From contig OY987273.1 of assembly GCA_963920665.1 (NCBI GenBank), forward strand, positions 9,116,501 to 9,180,500: a DNA stretch of 64,000 nucleotides. The letters are read 5' to 3'. Positions 1 through 13,179 of this stretch are shown one piece after another. This stretch comes from Straminergon stramineum. Lineage: Eukaryota > Streptophyta > Bryopsida > Hypnales > Calliergonaceae. The first letter of the stretch is position 1. Every line of letters begins with the position of its first letter. The notes under the pieces are model-generated. The model ran no database searches. It worked only from the letters and a program-made list of their open reading frames with translations, and was not told the DNA's origin. Both the position numbers and the translations under genes were made by a program.

Positions 1-96
1 ATTTGAATCCTAGTCTTTCAGAGAGCCATTGACACCAGTACATTGTATCATTGATCTGTTGTGACTGACTTTTCCCCTTTTACTATTTTGGTATAG

Positions 97-2645
97 GAGT
101 TTCATGATGCTATGAAACTTTGTTTTGCAATGATCGATGTCAAGAAGTCCTAGGGCGCATTGAACAAGAAGAAAGTGGCGGATATATCCATCCACAACGA
201 AATAAAGATCATCACCGCATGGTCTATGGAAAGAGGTCATATCCAGCCAGTCGTAGGGATTATTGATTGATCTAGAATCCTTGTTGCTATAAAAGGATAC
301 GAAGAACTGGGATGCGGAGAAAGACGGGGTGATAAGCCAGGAGTTCTTCAAATGGTTAGGTAACACGCCCAAGTTTGATCTCAAGAAGTTGGCGTTGCAT
401 CTATTGAATAGAACGCTAGAAAGGGAGCATCCTCACCCGAAAGTGACCATCAAGAAGGTCTCGCGAGTCATTGTGGATTGCTACAGCGCGAAGGAATGGC
501 TCGAGCGAAATAAACGAAAGCAAGTCGTTAGGAAGTACTTGTATTTCGAGAAGCCGAGCCTGGGATTCTTCAATAGTGACGGGGATTACAAAAAGGAGTA
601 GTGGAAGGCATTCAAGCAAAACTATGACATTACAAAGGCCACCAAACAACTCCTTTTGACGGCTCCCGGAGAAGAGTTCTTTTCGTAGGTGAAGAGACCA
701 GCAAACAAGAACAAAAGCTGCTGGGAGATTTCACCATACATTGCCGAGTTCTTTAAGGTCTTCTTGAAAAGCAAGGGGAAGTATAAGAAGTCGGACACTA
801 GATCATACTTGAGACCCTACAACACAAAGGACGACATACTATCGTCTTGGAGGAATGACGTATGGAATGATGCCATGGGTGACTCTCTCAAGTTTGCGTT
901 GATTGACTTCCGGAACATTCCAGGAGTGATCAACAAGGAGACAGCTCCTTGAGACTCTCCCTACTTCCTTGAATTTATGGATCTACTCATGAAGTTGGAT
1001 GATCCTTGCATGACCGACCCGGAGGTGTGGCTGTGGATTTGTGGTGACCAGCAGACAAATGATGACTTGAGGGCACATATTAGGACTGGGAAATTCGACG
1101 CTTCGTATGTAGCACATTTCTCAGAGTACCTCCTAGCGCCAGTCAAATGCCTGGAAAAACCTAGCCGTAAGTGCCACTCACGTGAAGGCGCCTATCCACT
1201 TGATCTTCTTGGTGAAGAAAGGTGTATGGATTAAGCCAAAATCGATTCCAAGGAGGTTCGACATCTTGAAGATCACCAAGTGGCCGAAGCCGGGTCTATA
1301 CAACGAGTTGGAGTACAAGATCTATGATGCCGAACTCTGCAAGGAGTTCTATTTGCATGTTCTGGACCTCTTCTGTAACGCAAGAAGAGATGTCCTCTCA
1401 ATTTTCGCAAGTGGAAAATTCATTTGGGTTGCTTGGGTAAGCATTCCATTTCAAGTCAATTCAAGTTAATCTTCATTCTCGTGAAGATAGGTGTGATGGC
1501 GGTCCTTTCTGAATGTTGATGATTATAAACTTCTACCAATTCCTAATTAGTTTTAAGTCGATTAGTTCTGTTTGACATCCATATCTTGTGATGCAGATGA
1601 GTGGATTGGGTCACTTCACCATTGCAAACAATAGTTATTATGACAGATTCCAGAATCTTGCCGTGATGTCAAAGAACCTGGACAAGGACAATTTCCTTGA
1701 TTTCGCTTACTTCGTGGATGAAGGCACACACTTGCAAAAGGTAACCAAAGAGGCCTTCACGTTGGCGAGGGGTGCAACAAGCTCGAGAAAGGGGAAGGCA
1801 ACATCTTTGGCTCGGGTAGAAGAACTCTCAGACGACAAGGATGACCTTCAAACAACAGTCCATTTGACTGATGATGGTGAAGAGCATACTCCAATGTGGG
1901 TGGATCTTGTGATGCGGCTGTTTCTAAGCACGAACAGGGATCCGATTGATTTGACAAATCCAACTGAGGTCAATGGTATGTGTGGCTTGTCGGCATCACC
2001 GAGGGAGTGTCCCAACCTCACTCTGAGCTTATCCAAGGGTGATCCTCGGAAGAGGACCAAAGAAGAGTCACTAAAGGAGGAGACGACAACGGAGATGCTC
2101 TTGCAGATGCTGTTGGAGGACATAGCGGAAAACAAGAAGGCAAGGAAGGAAGACATGACCATGATGAGGGACATGATGAACGAGATGATGCCTCAAGTAT
2201 GTGCAGTCGTTACTTGAGACGTTTATATGAGCATGCATGCTGCGAATTCGACGCCGATGCAGATGATCGCGCCTTTCCCTGGTCAATCATAGTAGCTTTG
2301 TATTGGCAATCAACCTCATGCCTCAGCTGACAGTGAGAGGCAGGCATAGCAGGGGTCCGCAAATCCATCAACGACGGCCACGATGGCCAACCAAATACTT
2401 GCTCCATAGACATTGGACTCAGCTCCACAAAATGTAAATGATTATGTGCAAGCAGAGGAGGAAGAGATTGTCGTAGTGGATGAGGAGTCCCTGAATCCTA
2501 TGGCTGAGGACCAACTAGGTTCTTCCCAGCAACCTTCCAACCTCTTGTTCAACCCGAATCAAGTTGAACCTGCCTTCAAGTTTTCCGTTCGTCTGTTGAA
2601 TGCAATACACAAGAAGACATAGATAGGTGGACGAAGACTTCCAAT
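97..2645 (+). pseudogene. Family X gene, copy 1 (3' part, broken)
   Basis: I do not recognise this protein. It is one of three related copies in the window (also 11440-13037 plus 30297-31046 on the minus strand, and 40478-45134 on the plus strand). Bases 1-96 look like an intron 3' end, with acceptor TATAG at 92-96, so the gene starts upstream of the window. One exon runs 97-1436 (donor GTAAGC after 1436) and the next 1597-2645 (acceptor GCAG, donor GTATGT). The 1436/1597 intron is in phase 0 and matches the intron at 43482-43675 of copy 3. In-frame stops include TAG in the contexts KKE-stop-WKAFK (~599) and FFS-stop-VKRP (~688), both shared with copy 2. There is also a frameshift near 220, again shared with copy 2. 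The second exon is rich in charged residues and Met (about 1990-2215). No catalytic motif is visible, so the function is unknown; carriage by a mobile element is inference. Confidence 0.6.
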
Positions 2646-2740
2646 GTATGTATTTGTGACATTATTTCTCATTCTGAGATATTGGAATAAAATTGTTTTC
2701 TTACACCATAAATTGTTGTGTACAATTTTCATAACCGCAG

Positions 2741-4081
2741 GCTCCATGACTATCGAAGTAATTCTACCCCATGTTTCGTTTCTTGCTATTGAGTTTGCAC
2801 CCATATCTAGTCCTCAACGTGTCTACACGGAGTCACTTTCTCCACATAACAATGCCTTCTTAGATGTAGACACAATGCGTTCCATAATGCTTGAGGAAGA
2901 AGAAGAGGATGTCAACATATTCAACACTATCAAGGAAAAGGTTGATGATGATCTTTCTGACCAGGCTCTTTTGGAGTTGGATATCCCTCTTTCAAAAAAG
3001 CTAGTCAATGCAATAGTTTCTTCTCTACTTGATCAATCGGCTGATGTGGTGAGTAATTCATTTTAGCATTCTGTAGTTCATTATGTCTCTTTTCGAGCCC
3101 TTGGCTTTTTCAATTCCGTGATTCATTCTTCTTGTTCCGTTTTAGTTTTCTTAATAAGACGGGCAGTGCATGGGTTTAATAGTCTCCACATTTTTATTAT
3201 AAAATCCTTAATAGGGTAGCAGTCAAGCATGTATTCCAGTTGGTGAGGCAGAGGACTAGGTCCTCCACCCATTCTTGTCCAAGGTCACAGAGAAGTGGCT
3301 GAATGTCATCTTGGATCTGAATGGTTTACTTTGCATCTGTGAGGATAAGAGATATTACGCAAAGGAAAGGAAGTTCACCAATATTGATAATTTCGATCCA
3401 GACATAGAATGCCTCACCTTTCGTGTGAAATTCATGTGGATGCGACCCCACTATCTCACATTTCTTCCCGAGTTATTTGTGATTGCGAACATCTTAGTCT
3501 AGAGCTCCATGAAAAGGGCCACAGTCGTCAATGTGTGCAATGCCTTCTTCAGGGACATAGACTTCCTGTGGCATGTCTTTGGGCAAGAGCAATGTGTCGT
3601 TTTAAAGCATAGAAGCAAGGGTGGAAGGATAGTGAACTACAAGGTGAAGGGAACGAACGAAGACTTGTTCCTCAAACTGTTGGAAAGGTTGTTCGACATG
3701 GAGGATTCCATTTTCTCTAGAGAGAATATCATCATAGTTGATGATAGTCGCGCAAAGCAAGTCACCAATAATCTAGAAAATGTGATTTTCTTAGATACGT
3801 GGTCATACCAAGGATATGGTGCCATGGATGGGATTCTTATCTTTCACTTTCTGCCTTATATTCGGCACCTTCACGAAGTAAGGCCCATAGAATTGTACTC
3901 ATTCCGAAGAGATGATGCAATGGGGAGCTTTCACCTTCTCGATGAACTAGACTTAACTGAGTTCATAGAGCTAGACTTAGCAATTGACGAGTCCCATAGC
4001 ATTTTCATGGGGTGGAGAGAGAAAAGTCCAAATCGCATAATGTCTTCTGAGGATTTTCTGAAGCCATGGAATGGAAATTAG
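2741..4081 (+). pseudogene. FCP1/NIF (HAD) phosphatase-like pseudogene
   Basis: An acidic exon (2741-3048, acceptor CGCAG, donor GTGAGT) is followed by a second open stretch from about 3260 to 4081. The second stretch shows features of the FCP1-homology branch of HAD phosphatases. These are an N-terminal VILDLNGLLC (the DxNG form common in plant FCP1-like proteins; the first Asp is the family nucleophile), then a central IIIVDDSRAKQ block and FLDTWSYQG, which resemble the C-terminal acidic motif. A TAG at 3500-3502 interrupts the frame. The exons lie directly downstream of family X copy 1 on the same strand with compatible splice signals. They may therefore be the 3' end of one chimeric gene or a captured host gene. 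The related copy 3 (ends near 45134) shows no such domain downstream. The family call is fairly secure; activity is doubtful. Confidence 0.6.
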
Positions 4082-4370
4082 AGGGTGGAGGAGGTCTCCT
4101 TACTTTTCACTTGCGTGTTTGAATTGAATTGATTGGAAATTTTAGGTATTGCTTGTGTTGAATTGCAAGTTATTTTTAATGTTCATCATATTTTACATGT
4201 TGTGGAGAGAATGGAAGATATATGGCTTTGCGTGCTACTTCAATCATTGAAATAGAGTGTCACAACAAGTGTGTTGGCTCTTCTGATTCCTTCTCTAGCT
4301 ATGGACAGTTCGCCATCTCGCAAGGTGGATTGGGGCACATAGTGTATTCCGCAACCACTACACGATCGAG

Positions 4371-4915
4371 ATGGATTTCTCGATGTTGCCGGTCAATGAT
4401 GGGGTTTTTGACAATCCTTTGAATGGAGGGAAGCGCACTCACTCTGTGAGCTCCCCTTCTCCATTGAAGAGTCGTCCACAATCGACTTCCCCTCGAGATC
4501 GCTCGGGGTTGACTACTATGATGCAAAGAAAACTATATGACAAGGAAATCAAGGGGGGTTGCCTTGGAGGTATGGGGTTTCATTCTAACATTTACAAATG
4601 TGATATTTTTTATGATTTGTCTTTCTCATGTTTTAGAAGGTGAATCTCTAATTTGATTCGTTTTTGCAAGAAATTGATGTTCTCACAAAGGGCATCATTA
4701 TCAACCCCAATGGGTTGTGGAAGACTCAGCCTTTGAATTCCAATGATGACACACCAACCACAACATCTTTGGTCGTTCGACCCCCTCTACCTCAATGTCA
4801 TTCATTGGGGGTTGCAAGGCGCCAATGCAAAACCCATGAAAGGCAAGCTCAACCTCATTTGAGTCGCTGTCCATGGGATGCTTGGGAGCTAAGGTCCTTG
4901 AAGAAGCAAGTGTGA
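4371..4915 (+). pseudogene. Possible two-exon coding remnant
   Basis: An ATG at 4371 opens a Ser/Pro/Arg-rich stretch that reaches a GTATGG donor after 4569. An acceptor (TTTTTGCAAG) precedes 4671, and a further open stretch ends in TGA at 4913-4915. The amino-acid composition and the splice signals look gene-like, but I recognise no domain. It could be the last exons of the HAD-like gene just upstream or a separate remnant. Confidence 0.25.
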
Positions 4916-6003
4916 GACATTGTTGGGCAAAATTCTGCATGTAGTAGCGGATATAGTTGAGGGCCAGAGATATTGAAGGCAATACAAAAGTTGAAGAGTA
5001 GGTCGCATTCATAGTACTTCTATTTAGGATACTAGGATAGTTTCACTCACATATTTCTGGCTATTAAAAATGGTGGTTACTTGGTGGAACCTTGAATTCT
5101 TGCAATCATGGTGGCAAAGTTAATGTTGTTTAGACATTGTGCTGGAATCATCCGCACCTTTGTAAGTAGGATCTGGGAAAAAAGGCATTGAGATTTGAGA
5201 AGGATGAAATTGGTGGAAAGTGATAGGTATCATTTAAGTCATCAATACACAAAAATTCATAGATGGAATTGAATATGGAATGTTTAGAAAAAAAATTGAG
5301 CCCCTTCTTTGAGAAGGACCCTCATAGACTACACTTGTAACAATGTGGTGTATGAGAGTTCCTCTCAAAGTAGGGTCTGGATTTTGTTTTTAAACATTTC
5401 ATATTTAATTCATTCCATGAATTTTTGTGTGTTGTTGATTTATGCTGTACTTAAGCTTTCTATCATTTTCATCCTTTGTATATTGTACTCTCCTCTTCCC
5501 AAGAAATCTACTTACAATGGTGGTGATGTTTTCAATGCAATCTCCAAACAACATTTACTTTGCCACTATGATTGCAAGAATTCATGGCTTCAAGTGCTCC
5601 CATAGACTCTCGAGTACTAGTATACATTCAAAATTTCAATTTGTATACATCATTCAATGATTACTTTCTATAAATTGAAGTATACTTTGAACATTTTACA
5701 TGGAATTCGGATATTTCTATGCATGGTATTTGGATATATTGCAACTACATATGTACAGTATTTGTCATTGCATTGCTTATTTTGTATTTCTAGTGTACAA
5801 ATTCTCTTTAACTTATGGTTGTAGTGCTTATAAAAACTCTCATTTCCCTAGAAAACTCCTATTTTAATGAACATGATACTTATCCTGAAATGGCTCTAAA
5901 TGGGTTTAAAGGTTAAGGTAGGTGATAAGAAACCACAAGCTTCAAAGAGATAAAATGGTACGGCCAATCCATGAGCTGAGCTGTCTGAAAGATTGGCTCC
6001 TAA
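4916..6003. other. AT-rich non-coding stretch
   Basis: No convincing coding region, RNA gene or tandem repeat is visible here. Short open frames around 5309-5660 are AT-driven and have no recognisable composition or motif. Confidence 0.5.
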
Positions 6004-6008
6004 AATTC

Positions 6009-9000
6009 TGTCGTACGCGCAATGGAGCGTAGTACCATTACAACACCAAAACATGTAAACTAACTTGCAGTATCGTCCCAAGGGATTCTAGATTGTTACT
6101 GCAAGCTGAGATTATCCGTTTTACGAACTTAAGCTCTCTCTTCACCTCTTTTCTCTCTTTTCCGGGTCACTACCTGTCCGAAATCAAATCCGAATCTCCT
6201 CCCTTCCGGAATCTAGATCCATCACTTTTCATACACACTAGTTTTTGGTGCCTCTGTTTTACCCTCAGAGGGTCCACCTTTGATCTTGTAGAGGGGTAGG
6301 GACTCACCACTCGTATTCCTCACACTCTCTTCTCTTTCTAACTACACAAAACATACTTAGACCAACTGTTGCACTAGATCAGACCGAAAACACTCTCACA
6401 ACTTACGAAATGGCCAATCCGGAAGGCAAGTTACACAGAGCCGCTTCTAGACTTTTCCACTACAACAACAAACCAACAAAAAACGGAATTGATATGGGGA
6501 TTGTTAGTCGTTCGCTAGACTGATCCTAGGGTTTGATTGACCTTCTGGTAAGTGGTATGGGGATTTTTCCGCTTGCAGTTGCTTATCTCCCTACGGAATC
6601 CTCCCTGGTATTCTGGACTCGCACCCACACCACTCCTAATTGGATTCCCGTTCTAGGATTTTAAAGGCATGTGCTCAAGACTAAAATCACTAGTCTAGAC
6701 TATGTCACAAATGTTCCTCACAAATCAGATCGAAGTCTCCTCAGAGCCGGATTCCTCCTTTCCTCCTCCTCTTTCTCACACTTCAACACACTTATAAGAA
6801 AACACAGGAGAGTTGGATATACAATAGATCAATCCTTGAACGTCCACTTGGTGGCTCAGATTAAAAAAAAAATGACAAAAAGCAAACTATATTGTTAGGA
6901 TGGAATGAGGGGCAACAAACTTGCCCCTTACTTAAAAACCCAAAACAACCAAAGGCAAAAAGGCCAAAAAGCCACCCGAAAATCTAAATGACCAATCACA
7001 GACTTCCCGAAAACCCCGGAAAAGTCAGATCCTACAAATCCAGAACTTGCACCCATGCCTAAAAACCCGAATCAGATTCAAAATTCAAATCCTAACTAAC
7101 TACATTCTAACCACTTCACCTTTTGCACCTTCTTCTTATTGCTCTTGCCTTGACTTGTTGAGGCTTGGATGGACAACCTCGGAGTTGCTTTCAGAGTTGC
7201 CTTCACCGGAATTGTCCTCAATTCTGCCCGAGTCTAGATCTTCCGGATTTTCGGAGGCAAGTTTTCCTTAACATTGTCCTCCTCTTCATCTTCCTTTGGT
7301 CTGGATTGGTACTCCTCGTCCTCAGATTTCTCAATCTGAATGACCCTCCTCTCGTCTTCTTCACCTAGAGAGGTGTCATCCAAAACGATGGGGATCCTTT
7401 CCTTCCTTGGTTGCGACTGCAGCATATGCTCAAAACCTTCCGGATGAGTCCTAGCCGGATTCATCAATCCGCCAATCCGGTCCGCTAGGTCACTTTGGGT
7501 AAACGGCCTAGATGTCTAAAGTGTCTCCTTCTCCGGAAGACGGAATGTCGGAATCGATGGCGAGATCGTAACTTTCGACGGTGCTAATTGGTATACTACT
7601 TCTGGCTACTTGTTTGGCTCTCATGCTATCTTCTCATTCCCTCGGATATTCTTCTCCAGCTGAGTTCTGAAGGGCTCTGTTGAATGTCGGAGAGTCTCCT
7701 TAGGGACTTTTGGTCTAGCTAGCAATGGCATTGATGTTGTCAACTTCACCGAGGTCTTTGTGTCGAAGTGGATTTCCGAAAAGTAGAAAAATCCAGGACA
7801 TGGGCCGGATCAATCCGTTCCAACAGTTGGTACATCTCCTTTAGTACAAAATCCATCCTTGATGAGAAGTCCACCAAGATCCCGATCACCTTGGATCCGG
7901 TGAGATGTCCTTCCTCTACTAACCAATTTTGGACTAGAGTGGCCTTGACTACAAGATCTGCAGGTCTATCCACCAAACCAAATAGGTTCTTGACCAGCTG
8001 CAAAGCTTCTTTTTCCCTCTGCTTTGTTGTGGCCAACCCTCCTTATGCCCAACTCAACCTAGTTTAAAGGTCAGTTTTCTCCTTCTCTAAACTTTCAATA
8101 TGCTTGTCCTTCTTCTCCAGCTCTTCCGGATTCGGAAGTTTCTTCAAGGCGTCGAGTATGTCCTTTGGCTCCGTCTTCAACTCCTTGCTGATCCTCTTGA
8201 GAAGATCTACTAGTTTCTCATGGTACTCTTGCACTTGCAGTACCTAGTTGAATCCGGTTTTGAAGAACCCGGAAACGTCTTCCTCCGGCTCCTTCAGAAC
8301 CTTCTCTTGAGCCGGGAGCTTCCCTCGTGAAGCTGGATCAGTGGATTTCCTCCGCCTCCGCTCCAGGAGTTGTTCCTCCTCTTCTGGCTCTTCTTCCTCC
8401 TCAATTGCTAGCTACTCCACCTCCACTTCTTCTATGAGTCTGTAAAGTAGTATGGTAGATCTGGTGGTGTACTCTACCATTTTTGCATCACTCAAGAGTT
8501 CTATGTGATGGTAGAGATGGGATAGGTAAGGACCAATTGGACTGGACTTTGCCTTTGTTATATTGGCGGCAAGCTTGGAGACTACTGCTCCAATCACTTT
8601 GCCCCAATTGACTGGTCTACCCTCCATGGCACCAAAAATGGTGTGGGCTACCGTAACCATAACCCGGGTAGGCTTTTCCGGATACAAGATGGGGATTAGG
8701 AACTCTAGGACTTGTTTCTGCCTTACATCTAGACAGTTGCTCATGGCATACCCCTCTTTGAAATGGGCTGCATTCATAAACTTTTCTACCGCAAACTTAT
8801 CCATGTGGGAGGCTAATCCGGATCTCTTTTTGGAGAATCCGTATACCTTGGTCCAGACCTCATTTGTCTAGGTTCTAGGTCGCCCCCTCATTGTCAACTC
8901 ATACTGATTCGGAGCTCCTACAATGAGCTCCTGAATCATTCTATCATTCTTGATTGTCCATGGCCTCAAGAACAGGCCGACACATCCTATCTCACTCAGG

Positions 9001-9539
9001 TCATCTTCTAGTTGTAACCGCTCTCTCAGCCTTTCCGAAATGGTCGAACAAACCATCCGCCCCATTACTAAGGGTTTCCAGATATCTCCTTCCGCCATCG
9101 AGAAACTGGAAGTAAGATTGGATCTGGTGAAGGCAACCAGCGAGTAGCTCCTGAATCGATCACTAACTCACCACTCTTTCCTTCAACTATACGCGCACAA
9201 AATAGTTGTGGAAGAAAGAGGAAGAAGAAATGGGAGTGGCGGGGTTAAGTACCCGTCATCTTACTGACCGTTCTAGAAGCAGACCGTTTACCTGTAACGG
9301 ATCCCTACTTTCCTAGACCGGAATTCTAGACCGTAGGCTATCACTATCTAGGTTTCCGGAATCCGGTTCCGTCCTGGATCCTTTCACGGAACACTTGGAT
9401 CATCCTCTCAGCCTTTAATGAGATGATTAGGCTACGAGGATTCTAATCCTATTTACCTTTTAGAAATTTTGAAAAATTCTATATAATTATAAACTATTTA
9501 ATACTAACCTGGTGGAATGTGGGTTTCTGGCTCGCAACA
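6009..9539 (-). mobile_element. Element A: TG...CA unit with internal ORF
   Basis: This is a 3.53-kb unit read on the minus strand. Its outer bases are TGTTGCGAGCC (5' end, complement of 9529-9539) and ...GCGTACGACA (3' end, complement of 6009-6018). The flanks are AATTC (6004-6008) and ATTTC (9540-9544), a 5-bp target duplication with one mismatch. The unit is homologous along its length to 35795-39341 (B) and 53842-56933 (C), and its 3' part also matches 45693-46950. TG...CA ends with 5-bp duplications are the signature of LTR-retroelement integrase, but I cannot find the same sequence at both ends. It may therefore be a very large solo LTR or an undescribed class. It contains the ORF at 7234-9098. 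Confidence 0.65.
7234..9098 (-). pseudogene. Element A protein (acidic, coiled-coil)
   Basis: A ~620-codon reading frame starts at ATG 9096-9098 (MAEGDIWKPL) and ends at IRKI-stop (7234-7236). Its parts in order: a globular N-terminal region with PWTIKNDRMIQELI, YPEKPTRVMV and GAMEGRPVNWGKVIGAVV, which recalls by pattern the plant 'putative transposon protein' (Transposase_32-like) arrangement; an acidic Glu-rich linker near 8400; a coiled coil around 8040-8130 (LEKKDKHIESLEKEK); a helical region; and an acidic C-terminus. Internal stops include TAG at 8868-8870 and TAG at ~8409-8414, after VEVE. The second is also present in copy B. A frameshift lies near 7770. No nuclease, reverse transcriptase or integrase motif is visible. 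A gag-like or structural role is possible but unproven. Confidence 0.5.
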
Positions 9540-9544
9540 ATTTC

Positions 9545-11439
9545 AAACCCATAGTGACTAGCAATCATGCTTCACCAATGTGAACAACAAAAATAACAAC
9601 CTTGTAGGTGATCAATCCCATTTCATTGCCACAAATACAAAATGGAGTTATTATTGGATACTTACATAACTTGCAACAATGTTTACAATGCAGAAATGAA
9701 AACAACAAGCCTCCACAACCAGCTAGAAATAACAGTAGAAAGATAATGAGCCTCCAAAACTAGCTAGGAATAACAAATCACACAAGAGTCTTCATATCTT
9801 CATGTCTTCAATCTTCATGTCTTTAAGTTTTTAAGTCTTTAAATAAAACACAAATCTAAACCCAAACTAACTACATTCTATTCAAAAAGAGAAGGCAACA
9901 GACCTTCCTTTGTTTCACCACCTACAACTTTTGCAATTTTTCTTCAAATTAAGAGATTGGTAGCTTTTCAAAAAACTTACAAGTTCTCTTACTTTCACTA
10001 AAATTTTCACTTAGAAGTGATTCTCGAAATAAAATCTATAGCCTTGCAAAGTCTCGGGTTTCAAACAATAAGGGCATTGGACCCTTTTCTATTCAAATAC
10101 CTATATCTTACTCCACAAAACTTCAAATTCTTCAAGTGATGAGTCTTTGAAAAGGTAACAAAAACTTCTCTATTTTACCAAAATTTCAAAGATATAAGCA
10201 AAAAATACAAACTTTGGTGGCTGCTCGAATCTCCACTCTTTGTCAAGAGGCAATAGACCCTCCTCCACTCACACACTTATAAATTTTTGCTCTCAACTTC
10301 AAATCATACAAAAAAGATCTCTTTGAAATGGCAATGAGAAAAGGATTATAACCCCCAATTTTCATTCCAAAATTCTTTATACATCAAAAAATAAGGCCGC
10401 TTGAATTATTGGTTTCTAAAACACAGCACATACACCAAAACTCCCACACACTAGAAGAAGAGAGAAGATGCCTCCCTTCCTTTTTCCCCTAATGTAGATG
10501 GAATCAACCCATGTACACATTACATGGGCCTCTAAACACCCATTGGCCCAAAGAAAACACCAAAAGGTAAATCCCTATTCATCTTTTAAGGCCCCAAACC
10601 CCCAAAAGTCAAAACTAAAATGTAAACTACTTCTATTTTCCTAACTTTCAATTCTTAACACATAAATGAAATACAAAAAACTTGAATTAGCTAAAAACCT
10701 TTAACCAAACCCAAATGGAGATAAAATTGAAGTCGAAAAAGAACACTACTCTATTTGTAAGAACTTGAGGATGCGCTTGACCGTATTTGCGACATAATCT
10801 GCACATTTGGCCTTTGTTAAAGGATTAACTGACCCTTTCAACCAACGTTGGTGGCGAGGGCTTCCTTTAACTAGCCTAACTATACAATAGTATTGGTCGA
10901 CATTCAAGCCCTTATAACTTGCTTCAAATGTCACATCTTGAGTGTTTAGTTCAACACATCCAACTTGAAGTAGAATCACCAAAGCACAGGCATTTCTTTA
11001 AAGATTTTTGTGCCAATGTTGCTCTACGCGAGGTTTCTTCAATGGACGAGAAGGCCAACTTCATCTTGCAAATGGATTTGTAGTGGTGAAGAAACTTCTA
11101 GCTGAGATGGTTGAATTGGCAATTGTGAAAAGGAAAGCTCTAGCTCAGCCTCTAGTGAAGACTCTGGGTCTTATGACTCTATAAAAACCCTCTAGTTTGA
11201 CATTCTAGAATTGAACTTCAAACTCACTCACAGATTCTATAAAATTTAAAAGAATTCTCCAAACTAGTGAAACTTGTCTAGGGCTTTCGTCATTTAAACA
11301 ACTCCATAAGTAATAAATGTCACTTTGAAGCCACTAGAATCATCACCAATAAGTTTGTCCTCCAAATCATAGGATCTATACAAAATATAAAATATATACA
11401 CATTTTATATAGTATATGTATTTACATCACAACAACGTT
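9545..11439. other. AT-rich stretch, one weak exon-like ORF
   Basis: Mostly AT-rich with no recognisable feature. A minus-strand open stretch at 10746-10982 (VILLQVGCVEL...LKFLQIE) has protein-like composition and could be a terminal exon of a lost gene. I recognise no family, and upstream reading in frame meets a stop immediately. Confidence 0.3.
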
Positions 11440-13037
11440 GGTACCCCAAGGTGAAAGTATGTCATCTTTTATGTCATAGCGCCTCAATTATGATCTCGCC
11501 TTTGGCTTCTTATACTTCCCCTTGCTTTTCAAGAAGACCTTCAAAAACTCAACACCATAGGGCAAAATCTTCTAATAGCTTTTGTTTTTGTTCGCAGGTC
11601 TCTTCACCTACAAAAAAAAATCTTTTTTCAAAGCCATTAGAAGGAGTTGTTTTGTGACCTTTATTACATCATATTTTTGCTTGAAGGCCTTCCACTACTC
11701 CTTTTCATAATACCCGTCACTATTGAAGAATCCCAGGCTTGGCTTCTCGAAATACAAGTATTTCCTTAGGACTTGTTTTTGTTTATTTTGCTCAAGCCAT
11801 TCTTTCATGCTCTAGCAATCCACAATGCTTCCCGAAACCTTTTTAATGGTCACTTTTGGGTGGGGATGCTTATTGCCTAGCATTCTATTTAGCAGATGCA
11901 ACACCAACTTCTTGAGATTAGATTTGAGGTCGTTCCCTAACCATTTGAAGAACTCACAGCTTATTACCCTATCTTTCTCCGGATCCCCGTTCTTCATATT
12001 TTTTAATGGCAACAAGGATTCCAAATCAATCAACAGTCCCTACGATTGGCTGGATATAACCTCTTTCCATAGATCATGCACCTCATGTGATGATCTTTAT
12101 TTCATTGTGGATGCATATATCTTCCACTTTCTTTTTGTTCAATGAGCCCTAGGACTTATTGACATCAATCATTGCAAAATGAAGTTTGATAGTGTCATGA
12201 AACTCTTGCACAAAATCAATAAATAGGGATAAATTAGTTACAATATATTAATGTTAAATTATACTTGACCTAGTGGCCATTGGAAGGACTATGTGAAATC
12301 AAGTCGATACAAGTTGAATGGAAAGATATACCATCCACTTCTTGGCCAAGACCAAGTCTCATAGTATCTGACTTCGAATTGCCATAGTTTTCCCCAACTC
12401 CATTGGCTCTTTCAAGCGAGGCGGCCGATTAAGACTGATCTAGACGTTTCTCGCGCTCAATATGTTTGTCACCCAAGTCGGCATATAGTTCTGGAAATGG
12501 TTCACCCTATTATAATATGCCGAAATTTTTCATATGATGCTATTGTCCTTATTCTAGATAAGAAAACAATCCCACTCCTTGAACTTCTCATACTTTTACT
12601 CAACCTTTGGAACAACCTTCATTCTCTTCGATGCCTAAATACTATGATACCCATTCACCATCCAAAATTTCTCGGACTTCACGTCTCTGTAGTTCGAGGG
12701 CTTAGATGTCAAGCTCTGAGGCATTGCGTAGAGGGTCATCTTCTTGTTTGGATTGGACATCTCCAAGAAGAACTTTCGCAACGACATTATTCCCTTCTCT
12801 TCTAGACTCGAATGTTCAAATTCTCAGAAAGGGTCTCTAGTTGTTCAATCGGGATTGTAAATTTCTTATCTACTCCAAAGACATACAAGTCCATGGACGA
12901 AGTCTAGTATTCTTCATAAATCTTCTTGGACTCATCATAATTCAGCTCCTACTAGATCCCCTACATGTCCCTTGGAAGCATGGTCATTGCAAATGCCATA
13001 TTGTCCTCTTCCAAAGCTTTTGCAAGCACATCTATAG
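11440..13037 (-). pseudogene. Family X gene, copy 2, downstream part
   Basis: This is the continuation of the gene that begins at 31046 on the minus strand; 13038-30296 is an insertion. From 12240 down to 11440 it aligns with 75-840 of copy 1 in inverted orientation, at roughly 85 percent identity by eye, and shares its premature TAG codons and frameshift. Upstream of that, the stretch 12330-13037 aligns with 41300-41830 of copy 3. For example, PTWVTNILSARN here matches PTWGNQIISCRN there. An intron lies around 12170-12330 and contains a palindrome (CAAGTCG-ATA-CAAGTTG, near 12300). Similarity to copy 1 stops near 11440. The function is unknown. Confidence 0.6.
13030..13037. repeat. Target-site duplication, left (ATCTATAG)
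   Basis: The 8-bp sequence ATCTATAG is repeated exactly at 30297-30304. It has T at position 2 and A at position 7, as in the hAT target consensus nTnnnnAn. Joining the two flanks through one copy restores the family X reading frame (KAAID-VLAKALEED). Confidence 0.8.
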
Positions 13038-13179
13038 CAAGGTTGTCATATCCGACGGGTCAAGGTCACCGGACGTCCCGGACCCTCGGGCGAACCGGAC
13101 TAGACAGACGGACACTCCGGACCCATTGGACGGCTTCAATTTTTCAAAGTTGTGGAATTTGTTTGAATGATACGTCACC

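Noticed and set aside
10..384. Minus-strand ORF of 124 codons
   Set aside because: It lies opposite the family X exon, whose plus-strand reading is supported by two paralogues.
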